Shown here piece by piece: positions 1 through 10,408 of a stretch of 64,000 bases of DNA. Both the position numbers and the translations under genes were made by a program. Positions within the stretch are counted from its first letter, which is position 1. Every line of letters begins with the position of its first letter. Source of the stretch: Siphonodentalium dalli (taxonomy: Eukaryota > Mollusca > Scaphopoda > Gadilida > Siphonodentaliidae); contig CP136066.1 of the NCBI GenBank assembly GCA_032622095.1, positions 105,605,319-105,669,318 on the forward strand. Direction: 5' to 3'. The notes beneath the pieces were generated by a model that was not told where the DNA came from, searched no databases, and saw nothing but the letters and a program-made list of their open reading frames with translations.

Positions 1-298
1 TAACTCAGAAAATATGTCCAGTTTCCTATAAATTCAAATCAGTGGCAACAAATTTTTCGATTTGTTTGAAATGCGAGGATCTTGTATTTCTGTGAATGTT
101 GTAAAATTTGTCAACTCAGCAGTTCTCATGAACTTATTTAAATATGTATTACACACATAACATTATTATTCATTAAAGGATAGGGTGGTTAGCAATGAAA
201 CACTATGACCAGGCATGCCATCTTAGATACTTATATTTTTTGGGCATGGACAGGTGCAGATAATGGGCCCCGTTTCAAACAGGAGATAGTCAGGATAT

Positions 299-313
299 CC
301 CCCCCCCCCCCCC
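299..313. repeat. poly(C) tract, 15 C
   Basis: Uninterrupted C run in otherwise AT-rich, gene-free DNA (1-333). Nothing else is supported in 1-333. Confidence 0.9.
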
Positions 314-341
314 AATATCTGACTTTAAAACTACCATATAC

Positions 342-603
342 CAAGCCTTGAAATAGTGTGTCTGTCAAAATTGCAGAATGAGGTTCCCAGAGGGTGAATT
401 TAGTGATGCTACCCTGTAGGTATAGCAGGCTAGCATCACCAATTCACCCTCTGGGAACCTCATTCTGCTGATGTATAAGCAGAATAATGAGGTCCCCAGA
501 GGGTGAATTTGGTGATGCTAGCCCACTATGAGGGGTAGCATCACTAAATTCACCCTCTGGGGACCTCATTCTGCAAATGACAGGCACACTATTTCAAGGC
601 TTG
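342..603. mobile_element. hAT-like palindromic MITE (family B), copy 1
   Basis: Terminal inverted repeats start CAAGCCTTGAAATAGTGTG and end with the complement CACTATTTCAAGGCTTG. Flanks are CCATATAC (334-341) and CCAAATAC (604-611), a 7/8 match, which suggests an 8-bp target duplication typical of hAT transposons. Inside are two successive smaller palindromes built from GAATGAGGTCCCCAGAGG / CCTCTGGGGACCTCATTC separated by a short spacer, so it is a palindrome within a palindrome. There is no coding capacity. Same structure as 56915-57168, which has a perfect duplication. Confidence 0.8.
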
Positions 604-1157
604 CCAAATACAAAATCTCCCTCATTTGTGAACAAAATATAGAATTTCCTCCGTGAAGATATTCTTCAAGTCATTATGCGCCATTTGTATAATATAGGAA
701 TAAGAAAATCTAAGAAATGTTAGATTACACTGATTTTCACATATTGACAATACTTATTCCTATTTATTTTTTGTACAGTTCTGATGGGTTAGTGCCAACT
801 TAGTGGGACACTAATAAACAATATCATTAATTTTGGTTATTAATTAATAACTTTCAAGAATGCCACAACCATTGTCACACCCCTAATTTATCTCTGTATG
901 ATCATTGTATAGGGATTATTAGGGAATACAACTGCATAAATTGAGTCACCCGGAAGTTCACATACTTTCTGTACATACTATATACATATTATATATATAT
1001 ATATATTCAAATATTGTCTCCATACTTGGTATGTATCTATCATGAGATATAAACTGATTGAATGAAATATAGTTTCTTTGTTTTCTAATTATAAGCTAAC
1101 AAATTTGCAAGTAGAACAAAATCAATAATAATTGAACATATGATGTTGAACATTATA
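604..1157. other. no supported feature
   Basis: AT-rich DNA with a short (TA)n stretch near 990-1005. Short open frames here have no splice context or recognisable motif. Confidence 0.6.
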
Positions 1158-1159
1158 TA

Positions 1160-1312
1160 TATATAAAGGATCCCCAACGAGTTATGTTGGGATATAAGGT
1201 TTCATGAAATGAGTTTGATAGATTTGATCCGCAACGAGTCGTAGACAAGTTGTGATTTTATCAAACGAGTTTCATAAAATCTTATATCCCAACATAATGA
1301 GTTGAAGATCTT
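1160..1312. repeat. imperfect palindrome, about 150 bp, MITE-like
   Basis: The left arm contains ATGTTGGGATATAAGG and TTTCATGAAATGAGTTTGATA-like sequence. The right arm carries the complements (TATCAAACGAGTTTCATAAAA, CTTATATCCCAACAT). The centre is near GTCGTAGAC. No target duplication could be fixed, so the transposon class is open. The stretch 1313-1611 holds only short overlapping open frames on both strands, which I do not support as genes. Confidence 0.55.
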
Positions 1313-1611
1313 GTATACTACATTAAAAAAAAAATAGAGCTTTATGCCTTTTTAACAAATCAAAATCCTTAAAAATGCTGCAAAATGCATACATTTACAG
1401 TGTTGGCTGAGATGCTCAACAACCGTATATGACAGTATTGCCCGCTCTGGGGCTGGTGATGGAAAATATAGTCCCCCAATTTGCCTCCTTGTTTTTGTGT
1501 CTATTTTCGTTTGTTTACAAGAATTTAACTTTAATAAACAAAGTGATAATTTTGCATTGTATGGTGTTGGTGTCATGCGTGGTTTTTCAAAATAGTATTA
1601 ATCTGCCTGAA

Positions 1612-3353
1612 TCAATGTAAAGATGCTCGGTCATTTGGTGGCGTGATGCCAAGTGATATGTAACTAGTCACTAGTGAGAGATAAGGAAATATGTAATGGC
1701 TTTTTTAATGATATAATAGGGGTTTCATGTGATATAAATTGATTCATGATGAATGTGAAATTCATCTTTAAAGTGCATCTTACATTTATAAAAATCATTC
1801 AGACCACCTTTAATTCTAGTCAACTGCAGTGATCGATAAGATGTTTTAATGTTCTTTGATTACAGACGACAAATTGAAAGTGACAAGAGGGAGATTTAGA
1901 TAAGTATAAAGTGTATATTGTGCTGCAAATATACCAAGCTGAGTTTTGAAACATAAGGTAGATCAAATAGATATAGTGCGTTTCAATAAAGGTTTCGAAC
2001 TGTAAAGAGCTAGGCTCGCACTAAACAGGTGACCAAAATTTAACCATCAGGTGTACTGTAGCATAAAAAAAAACTGTCTGGAGACCATTATTCCATTATG
2101 GTCCCAAATGACCAGTAGGCTATACATGTATACCATAGCCCTGTTAATTAGCAGAAATTTGTCTATGATAAGAAATTGTCTAGGTCAGAAATTGTTCTTC
2201 GGCTAAATATCCTAGGATCCGCATAGTTGCATGCTCTATGGTACTATGCTCTACACAATTATATAACTTTAGTCTACAATTGGAACTTGGTCCATTATCA
2301 TAACAATGCATGGCAAACTAGCTTTTGTTTGGGTCGGCCTGGTTTAAAATTGCTGATTTAATATCAAGATAATCATTTTACCTCAGTACAGGTAATGCCC
2401 TAAATAATCGCCTCCTTAACCACAGCAGATTTATTGGTAACTTGTCAGGATTTTTGTCGGAAATATGGCTTGTTGCCATTCATCGGAAAGCTCTCAATGA
2501 GAGCTTTCCGAATGAATGGCAACAAGCCATATTTCCGACTAAATCCTGAAAAGTTACCCATAATTCTGCTTTGGTTAAGGAGTCGATTATTTAGAACATT
2601 ACTGTAGTCCTTATTATCAGTAGAACTGTTGCTGTCTGCACACTTCCACGCTGCAACATTACTTATAAGACAAATATGTCTCCAGTAATTTATTTCAATT
2701 TTGCACAAAACATTGGCAGGCTCTGTAATTTTCCTAGGCTATAGAAAATATAGCCTACTAGCCCATGAAATTTCGTTTTTGCCCTAGCTGAGGCTTATTA
2801 ACAGGGCTGTATCCCGGGCACACAAAATTTAGGCCAAGACAGTATCCCACCTGTTGCAATATTTATAATGCTATCTTATTAAAATTATGGTGTTTTAAAG
2901 GCATCTGTGGGACCCATCTGCTTTTATGCGTAAAAGAATATATGCAACAAATGAATGAATTTGAGCCATGGATTAGTGCAAAATACACTCATGTGCTCTA
3001 TGAACGATACAAACAACCAATATGAAAATGAATAAATGGCTGGAGTCATAAATCATTCATTCATATTTATATTGCCCATGTTGTTTGCATCATTCATAGA
3101 GAACATTGGTGTATTTTGCACTAATCCATGGCTCATATTCCGTAAGTTCATCCATTTGTTGCATATATTCTTTGAGTATATAAGGAGATCTGGTCCCATG
3201 CAGAAATGGCCGGATTTACTATTTAGTATACAGTACTTACTCGTTTAACGTATCTTTAAGACTTTAAAAGTATTCACTTTAATAACAAATAATTTTACAC
3301 TGAAAATCAATGGTTAAATCAGTTTTACATTAATTAATGTCACACCTCACCCC
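1612..3353 (+). repeat. duplicated block, copy A (no Helentron insertion)
   Basis: From TCAATGTAAAGATGCTCGG onward this matches 3657-7972 almost base for base, apart from a 2.6-kb insertion present only in the second copy. Many differences are single-base homopolymer changes (for example GGATTTTTGTC against GGATTTTGTC near 2450/7080). It includes a family A MITE at 2389-2604. No gene supported. Confidence 0.85.
2389..2604. mobile_element. long-palindrome MITE (family A), copy 1, TA-flanked
   Basis: Flanked by TA on both sides. It begins CAGGTAATGCCCTAAATAAT and ends with the near-complement finishing GAACATTACTG. The two arms of about 105 bp are nearly complementary and meet at GGAAAGCTCTC/GAGAGCTTTCC, so the whole element can fold into one hairpin. 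A TA target and lack of coding capacity point to a Tc1/mariner-type MITE, inferred from the target site only. Right arm has GAACATT instead of GGGCATT. Confidence 0.85.
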
Positions 3354-3656
3354 GCGGGTGAGTGTGAACATTAATTAATTAAAACTGATTTAACCATTGA
3401 TTTTCAGTGTAAAATTATTTTGTTATTTAAAGTGAATACTTTTAAAGTCTTATAGATCGTTAAACGTGTAAGTACTGTATACTAAATAGTAATCACGGCC
3501 ATTTCTTGCATGGGATCAGTTCTCCTTATATACTATATGAATATATGCCCAACAAATGGATGAACTTACGGATTATGAGCCATGGATTAGTGCAAAATAC
3601 ACCAATGTTCTCTATAATGAGGCAAAACAACATGGCAATTATAATATAATGAAATG
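3052..3656. repeat. large inverted repeat (about 300-bp arms) at the junction of the two block copies
   Basis: The centre is CTCACCCCGCGGGTGAG at about 3346-3362. The right arm 3355-3656 is the reverse complement of 3052-3353, and more closely of 7670-7972, including the motifs ATCCATGGCTCAT and CAACATGGCAATTATAAT. The right arm ends exactly where copy B starts (3657). Together with the flanking copies the layout is P-Q-Q'-P-Q with the middle Q inverted. Confidence 0.85.
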
Positions 3657-3750
3657 TCAATGTAAAGATGCTCGGTCATTTGGTGGCGTGATGCCAAGTG
3701 ATATGTAACTAGTCACTAGTGAGAGATAAGGAAATATGTAATGGCTTTTT

Positions 3751-6346
3751 AGCTCAACTTTACTTTGTAAAGTTTGAGCTATTGCCATGGCTTTGTCGTC
3801 CGTCGTCCGTGTGTACGTGTGTGCGTGTGTACGTGTGTACGTAAGGCGTCAACAATGCAGGCTACAGGTCGTACCTTTCGTCGGATCATTATGAAATTTG
3901 TCATAGCTGTTGACATCAACATTTAGACCAGAATATTTAATTTTGGGGTCATTCGGAAAAAAAACATGGCCGCCAGTGGCCATATTGGATTTCAAAATTC
4001 AATCCATTAGCATGGGCTACAGGCCGTACTGTTTGTCTGATCTTCATGAAATTTGTCATGGATGTTAATATTGACATGTAGATGGGAACGAGTAATTTTG
4101 GGGTCATTCGGCCCAAAAACATGGCCGCCAGCAGCCATCTTGGATTTTACTCTTTGTATGACTAAATTCTTTAGCACGGGCTACAGGTCGTACTTTTAGT
4201 CTGATCATCATAAATTTTGTCAAGAATGTTAATAATGACATGTAGATGGGAACGAGTCATTTTGGGGTCATTCGGCCAAAAAACATGGCCGCCAGCAGCC
4301 ATCCTGTATTTTACTCTTTGTATGACTAAATCCTTTAGCACGGGCTACAGGTCGTACCTTTAGTCTGATCATCATAAAATTTGTCATGGCTGTTGAAATT
4401 GGAATGTAAATGGGAACGAGTCATTTTGGGGTCATTCGGACAAAAAACATGGCCGCCAGCAGCCATCTTGGATTTCAAAATTTAATCCATTAGCACGGGC
4501 CACAGGTCGTACTGTTCGTCTGATCACCATGAAATTTGTCATGGATGATGGGAACGAGTCATTTTGGGGTCATTCGGCCAAAAAACATGGCCGCCAGCAG
4601 CCATCCTGTATTTTACTCTTTGTATGACTAAATCCTTTAGCACGGGCTACAGGTCGTACCTTTAGTCTGATCATCATAAAATTTGTCATGGCTGTTGAAA
4701 TTGGAATGTAGATGGGAACGAGTCATTTTGGGGTCATTCGGACAAAAAACATGGCCGCCAGCAGCCATCTTGGATTTCAAAATTTAATCCATTAGCACGG
4801 GCCACAGGTCGTACTGTTCGTCTGATCACCATGAAATTTGTCATGGATCATAATATTGACATGTAGATGGGAACGAGTAATTTTGGGGTCATTCGGCCAA
4901 TAAACATGGCCGCCAGCAGCCATCTTCGATTTTACTCTTTGTATGACTAAATTCTTTAGCACGGGCTGCAGGTCGTACCTTTAGTCTGATCATCATAAAA
5001 TTTGTCATGGATATTAACAATGACATGTAGATGGGAACGAGTAATTTTGGGGTCATTCGGCTAAAAAACATGGTCGCCAGCAGCCATCTTGGATTTTACT
5101 CTTTGTATGACTAAATCCTTTAGCACGGGCTACAGGTCCTACTTTTAGTCTGATCATCATAAAATTTGTCATGGTTGTTGAAATTGGAATGTAGATGGGA
5201 ACGAGTCATTTTGGGGTCATTCGGACAAAAAACATGGCCGCCAGCGGCCATATTGGGTTTAAAAATTTAATCCATTAGCACGGGCCACAGGTCGTACTGT
5301 TCTTCTGATCATCATGAAATTTGTCATGGATGATAATATTGACATGTAGATGGGAATGAGTAATTTTGGGGTCATTCGGTCAAAAAACATGGCCGCCAGC
5401 AGCCATCTTGGATTTTACTCTTTGTATGACTAAATTCTTTAGCACGGGCTGCAGGTCGTACCTTTAGTCTGATCATCATAAAATGTGTCATGGATGTTAA
5501 TATTGACATGTAGATGGGAACGAGTAATTTTGGGGTCATTCGGCCAAAAAACCTGGTCGCCAGCAGCCATCTTGGATTTTACTCTTTGTATGACTAAATC
5601 CTTTAGCATGGGCTACAGGTCGTACCTTTAGTCTGATCATCATAAAATTTGTCATGGTTGTTGAAATTGGAATGTAGATGGGAACAAGTCATTTTGGGGT
5701 CATTCGGACAAAAAACATGGCCGCCAGTGGCCATCTTGGATTTAAAAATTTAATCCATTAGCACGGGCCACAGGTCGTACTGTTCGTCTGATGATCATGA
5801 AATTTGTCATGGATGATAATATTGACATGTAGATGGGAACGAGTAATTTTGGGGTCATTCGGCCCAAAAAATGGCCGCCAGCAGCCATCTTGGATTTTAC
5901 TCTTTGTATGACTAAATTCTTTAGCGCGGGCTACATGTCATACCTTTAGTCTGATCATCATAAAATTTGTCATGAATGTTAATAATGACATGTAGATGGG
6001 AACGAGTCATTTTGGGATCATTCGGCCAAAAAACATGGCCGCCAGCAGCCATCTTGGATTTTACTCTTTGTATGACTAAATTCTTTAGCATGGGCTACAG
6101 GTCGTACCTTTAGTCTGATCGTCATAAAATTTGTCATGGATGTTAACGATGACATGTAGATGGGAACGACTCATTTTGGGGTCATTCGGCCGAAATCATG
6201 GCCGCCAGCAGCCATCTTGGATTTTACTTTTCTCTTCATGTCTATAAACATGTATTAGATATTCAACTTTCCTAATGGCTCCATTGACTGTAATACATTA
6301 AATTATTCCCTTTCCAAGTTGAGCTACAGTGTCATTGACACTTTCA
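3751..6346 (+). mobile_element. Helentron-like non-autonomous element (HINE / 'pearl'-type), 2.6 kb
   Basis: Starts AGCTCAACTTTAC. Near the 3' end the inverted motif AAGTTGAGCT is followed by the hairpin AGTGTCATTGACACT and TTTCA. A microsatellite head, (GTCC)/(GTGTAC), follows the 5' end. The body is about fifteen tandem units of roughly 155-165 bp, each with TTTGGGGTCATTCGG and ATGGCCGCCAGCAGCCAT. Insertion was between Ts: empty copy A reads GGCTTTTTTAATG (1699-1710), while here the flanks are GGCTTTTT and TTTAATG. Subterminal inverted repeats, a 3' hairpin, T/T target and internal tandem cores are the recognised marks of Helentron-derived HINEs. There is no Rep/helicase frame. Confidence 0.8.
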
Positions 6347-7016
6347 TTTAATGATATAATAGGGGTTTCATGTGATATAAATTGATTCATGATGAATGTG
6401 AAATTCATCTTTAAAGTGCATCTTACATTTATAAAAATCATTCAGACCACCTTTAATTCTAGTCAACTGCAGTGATCGATAAGATGTTTTAATGTTCTTT
6501 GATTACAGACGACAAATTGAAAGTACAAGAGGGAGATTTAGATAAGTATATTGTGCTGCAAATATACCAAGCTGAGTTTTGAAACATAAGGTAGATCAAA
6601 TAGATATAGTGCGTTTCAATAAAGGTTTCGAACTGTAAAGAGCTAGGCTCGCACTAAACAGGTGACCAAAATTTAACCATCAGGTGTACTGTAGCATAAA
6701 AAAAAACTGGAGACCATTATTCCATTATGGTCCCAAATGACCAGTAGGCTATACATGTATACCATAGCCCTGTTAATTAGCAGAAATTTGTCTATGATAA
6801 GAAATTGTCTAGGTCAGAAATTGTTCTTCGGCTAAATATCCTAGGATCCGCATAGTTGCATGCTCTATGGTACTATGCTCTACACAATTATATAACTTTA
6901 GTCTACAATTGGAACTTGGTCCATTATCATAACATGCATGGCAAACTAGCTTTTGTTTGGGTCGGCCTGGTTTAAAATTGCTGATTTAATATCAAGATAA
7001 TCATTTTACCTCAGTA

Positions 7017-7230
7017 CAGGTAATGCCCTAAATAATCGCCTCCTTAACCACAGCAGATTTATTGGTAACTTGTCAGGATTTTGTCGGAAATATGGCTTGT
7101 TGCCATTCATCGGAAAGCTCTCAATGAGAGCTTTCCGATGAATGGCAACAAGCCATATTTCCGACTAAATCCTGAAAAGTTACCCATAATTCTGCTTTGG
7201 TTAAGGAGTCGATTATTTAGAACATTACTG
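7017..7230. mobile_element. long-palindrome MITE (family A), copy 2
   Basis: Duplicate of 2389-2604 inside block copy B, TA on both sides. Its central hairpin GGAAAGCTCTCAATGAGAGC is intact. Confidence 0.85.
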
Positions 7231-7972
7231 TAGTCCTTATTATCAGTAGAACTGTTGCTGTCTGCACACTTCCACGCTGCAACATTACTTATAAGACAAA
7301 TATGTCTCCAGTAATTTATTTCAATTTTGCACAAAACATTGGCAGGCTCTGTAATTTTCCTAGGCTATAGAAAATATAGCCTACTAGCCCATGAAATTTC
7401 GTTTTGCCCTAGCTGAGGCTTATTAACAGGGCTGTATCCGGGCACACAAAATTTAGGCCAAGACAGTATCCCACCTGTTGCAATATTTATAATGCTATCT
7501 TATTAAAATTATGGTGTTTTAAAGGCATCTGTGGGACCATCTGCTTTTATGCGTAAAAGAATATATGCAACAAATGAATGAATTTGAGCCATGGATTAGT
7601 GCAAAATACACTCATGTGCTCTATGAACGATACAAACAACCAATATGAAAATGAATAAATGGCTGGAGTCATAAATTCATTTCATTATATTATAATTGCC
7701 ATGTTGTTTGCATCATTCATAGAGAACATTGGTGTATTTTGCACTAATCCATGGCTCATATTCCGTAAGTTCATCCATTTGTTGCATATATTCTTTTGAG
7801 TATATAAGGAGATCTGGTCCCATGCAGAAATGGCCGGATTTACTATTTAGTATACAGTACTTACTCGTTTAACGTATCTTTAAGACTTTAATTTAAAAGT
7901 ATTCACTTTAATAACAAATAATTTTACACTGAAAATCAATGGTTAAATCAGTTTTAATTAATTAATGTCACA

Positions 7973-8480
7973 CTCGCCCGCCCCACCCCCATGGAATCAG
8001 ATAAGATTACAATTAACGCAACTCGTTTAGCAGGGCACTGTTTGGGTTAAACGCGCTGAGTGTGACGCCTTCAAGTACATGTGCTTTTGTTGACATCGCG
8101 TCACATTCGAAAGTTCTTTTCAGCTGATTGGTTGTTATGAACGCGGCGCGTGCTCTTGCATCAGTCGCCATTGGGGACATGGGGGGGGAAATACATGCAT
8201 CGGTTGAATACATCATCGTGGTCTTTAAACCATGATACGGATTTTTATATGTATAAAATATGTTTAAGGCATATTTCTGTTTAATTTAATTAACACTCCG
8301 TGCAGTTCCGTTGTCGTTTTTGAGTCACTAACTCACCAGAAATGAAGCTCAACCCGTCTGTGGCCTCTTGCATGACGGACCTGTATCCATTGGCGAGAAG
8401 CTGGCTTCATCACGTGGTTCATTTGATTTCCGCTTCGCTTCACCAAGCGCCAACTTTGGACCACGTTTTATTGATCTATT
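7973..8480. promoter_or_regulatory. CpG-rich, promoter-like region
   Basis: CpG density rises sharply against the surrounding AT-rich DNA (GCGTCACATTCG, AACGCGGCGCG, CAGTCGCCATTGG). Two inverted CCAAT boxes (ATTGG) lie at 8127-8131 and 8170-8174. Short coding-like frames exist on both strands: ATG at 8342 (+), 50 codons, and ATG at 8373-8371 (-), reading MQEATDGLSFIS up to a GTGAGT donor at 8336-8331. It could be a single or divergent promoter with a first exon. No TATA box was identified. The function is inferred from composition only. Confidence 0.4.
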
Positions 8481-8525
8481 TTCATATAATATAACCCTTT
8501 GTTGACATAAACGGGATTGCCGGTA

Positions 8526-8556
8526 ATGAAGAGAGATTATAAAATAATCCGATCAG
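8526..8556 (+). CDS. possible first coding segment, unknown protein
   Basis: ATG with G at -3, reading MKRDYKIIRS, followed by CAG|GTAATT at 8554-8562. An alternative donor AAA|GTAAGTATT lies at about 8567, but the frame stops before it. The segment ends one base into a codon (phase 1), which matches the incoming phase of the exon at 19694 and would give IIRS-G-HLLRN. It lies just 3' of the CpG-rich region, as a first exon should. Phase agreement has a one-in-three chance of being accidental and exons in between are possible. Protein family not recognised. Confidence 0.3.
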
Positions 8557-8633
8557 GTAATTAGAAAGTAAGTATTGCCTTTAATGTTGTATCAGTCTAT
8601 GATTTAACTGTGATATTTTCTCGACTGTTGTGA

Positions 8634-8753
8634 AATGACGCCTACTGTCTGACCTGGCTGACACAATATGAATCTGATGGCAGTGATGCTGAACTTCAAC
8701 TCAAGCAGAAGAAAAGATCACGAAAAATTAACATGATTGATGATTCATCATAA
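8634..8753 (+). CDS. possible coding fragment, charged C-terminus
   Basis: Open from 8634 to TAA at 8751. The last 33 codons read as a hydrophilic, protein-like tail with QYESDGSDAELQLKQKKRS near the middle (acidic then basic). AATAAA occurs at 8849-8854, about 100 bp downstream. No good splice acceptor precedes it, and it lies within the presumed first intron. It could be an alternative terminal exon, a decayed transposon gene end, or chance. Confidence 0.2.
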   Translation, partial: NDAYCLTWLTQYESDGSDAELQLKQKKRSRKINMIDDSS

Positions 8754-8759
8754 AAATAG

Positions 8760-9618
8760 AAAAGGTTATTATTGTAAATTACTGCGTTGATTTATATGTA
8801 ACTTGTAAGCTGATCAGTGTATGCTAAGTATAAAGTAAGTTAGTTGCGAATAAATAATTTATCAAAATATCAAAATTTTCAAATATTAAATACATTTTTA
8901 TACTTTAATGTCTTTAATAGACTTTATACTAATTACTATCTTACTATTCTTAATCTTATTCTTAGACTTAGTTAGTATAATATTCTTTAGTTTAGGACTA
9001 CTAATAGTAATACTGTAGTGACACTGGGTCTGAACTCTGATTGACAAGTCAATTGTAATGTCAGATGATGATTTATAAATTATTTATATATTATTAATAT
9101 TAAATACTTAAAATAGTAATAATACCGCCGATTACCGGTATAAATAAAAAAAAAATCCCAAAAGTCAAGACACAGTCACACTCACAAGTACATTTACAAT
9201 ACATAATTACATTTAGATCTACAAGACTACAGTACATCCCAAATACAACACGCTGAATTTGAATTTTGATATACATGTAGTTCTTATCCAAATGAGACTG
9301 AGAGGTAAGGTAAAGCCTAGTTGAAGTTCAAAAAAAATTAGTTGGCCTTGAACTTAGTTGGCTTTCGGTTGTGCTCTCAGGATGCCTAATCAGTGACAAA
9401 TCCAGAGAATTTTGGGGACACCTGTTTCGGGTGAGAATGTCCCCATATGATATACTATGATATAGTTTGAGATGACACAATTGTTCTGATAAAACATTTG
9501 ACATGCAACTAATGGCCCAATTGCAACTACATATTTACTATTTACAGAATGTATTGTAAATTTTTTTAATTATACCTTGAAAAAGTTGAAAATTCATGTT
9601 GATAAAATACTGTCTTAA
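8760..9618. other. AT-rich intergenic or intron DNA, no supported gene
   Basis: Very AT-rich, with a stretch of CTTA/ACTTAG-like words at 8930-9015. A 63-codon frame on the minus strand (9291-9100) shows no recognisable motif. Confidence 0.5.
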
Positions 9619-9747
9619 CAGCCTTCATAATTGGCTACGGCAATCAGCATTGCCGAAGCAATTTGCTGGAGCAAACTGGCCCACAGCATAGTGTTGCCGT
9701 ACCGGTAGCGGATTGCCGAAGCCAAACAATCTGAATTAAGAGGGCTG
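9619..9747. mobile_element. CAGCC/GGCTG MITE (family D), copy 1
   Basis: About 129 bp with termini CAGCCTTCATAATTGGCTAC and the near-complement ending GAATTAAGAGGGCTG. The interior has complementary words GGCAATCAGCATTGCC, AGCAATTTGCT and AGCAAACTGGCCCA. Further copies lie at 23744, 40569 and 56264. The target duplication is not clear in this copy. The class is unresolved. Confidence 0.75.
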
Positions 9748-10077
9748 TGTCTACTAGTACTAATAATTTGGGGACATTTGGGCTATTAGAGTTTGGGTGC
9801 CCAAACATGTAACAGGTATCTAAACAGCCCTGAATATTTCCCTGCTAATAGTAATAATCGTGATGGGTGAGGATTTAGGCTGAAATTAATAATAGTGATG
9901 GCAATTTCTCTATACATGTATGTCTCAATGCCAATAGTGGACGTTGGTAATTTTCTCCAAAATTAGTAATTATAATTTGTACTGACTATTAGTATTACAA
10001 TATAAGGCCACTATTATTGCTGAACAACCCCTCATGTGTTTAATTCCCACGTATACGGTCGCTGAGCTACCATTGTA

Positions 10078-10406
10078 CTCTCGTGATCCAAATAAACATC
10101 TAGTACAGGTACTCTTCTTAAATTTCAAGTAAAAATCTCCCCTTTATGCTGATTATTTGGGTCCCTACAATTTACAAATGGCGTCATCATTTTTTTAGTT
10201 CATTCCAAATGATTGCTTTTCATATAAAAACCATTTCAAAGTTGTGTAAAATGGTTATTAAGAATCAGACAAGGGATACACATCTTCTCAAGGTTCTATA
10301 GGATTAAACAATATGTTGGGAAATGATCCCATTATTTCACCCTGTACTATTATTTAATTTTGAGGACATTTCCCTGTACTGTTACTGTTTATTTGGATCC
10401 CAAGAG
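10078..10406. mobile_element. TA-flanked MITE (family G), copy 1
   Basis: Terminal inverted repeats CTCTCGTGATCCAAATAAAC and, read from the other end, CTCTTGGGATCCAAATAAAC, flanked by TA on each side. The interior carries repeated ACAGGG/CCCTGT words and GGGTCCCTAC. The same termini occur at 56036-56581. No coding capacity. Confidence 0.7.
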
Positions 10407-10408
10407 TA

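Larger units (their letters stand above)
3657..7972 (+). repeat. duplicated block, copy B (carries a Helentron-like insertion)
   Basis: Direct repeat of 1612-3353 at an offset of 2045 bp up to the insertion. After it the offset grows by 2598 bp. It ends near GTCACACTCGCCCG, where the sequence becomes CpG-rich and unique. Confidence 0.85.

Noticed and set aside
1352-1620. Overlapping frames of 74 and 63 codons on opposite strands
   Set aside because: Chance-length frames in AT-rich DNA without splice or promoter context.
3751-6346. Regular direct repeats that might suggest a CRISPR array
   Set aside because: The 160-bp units have no unique spacers and sit inside a eukaryotic Helentron-like element.
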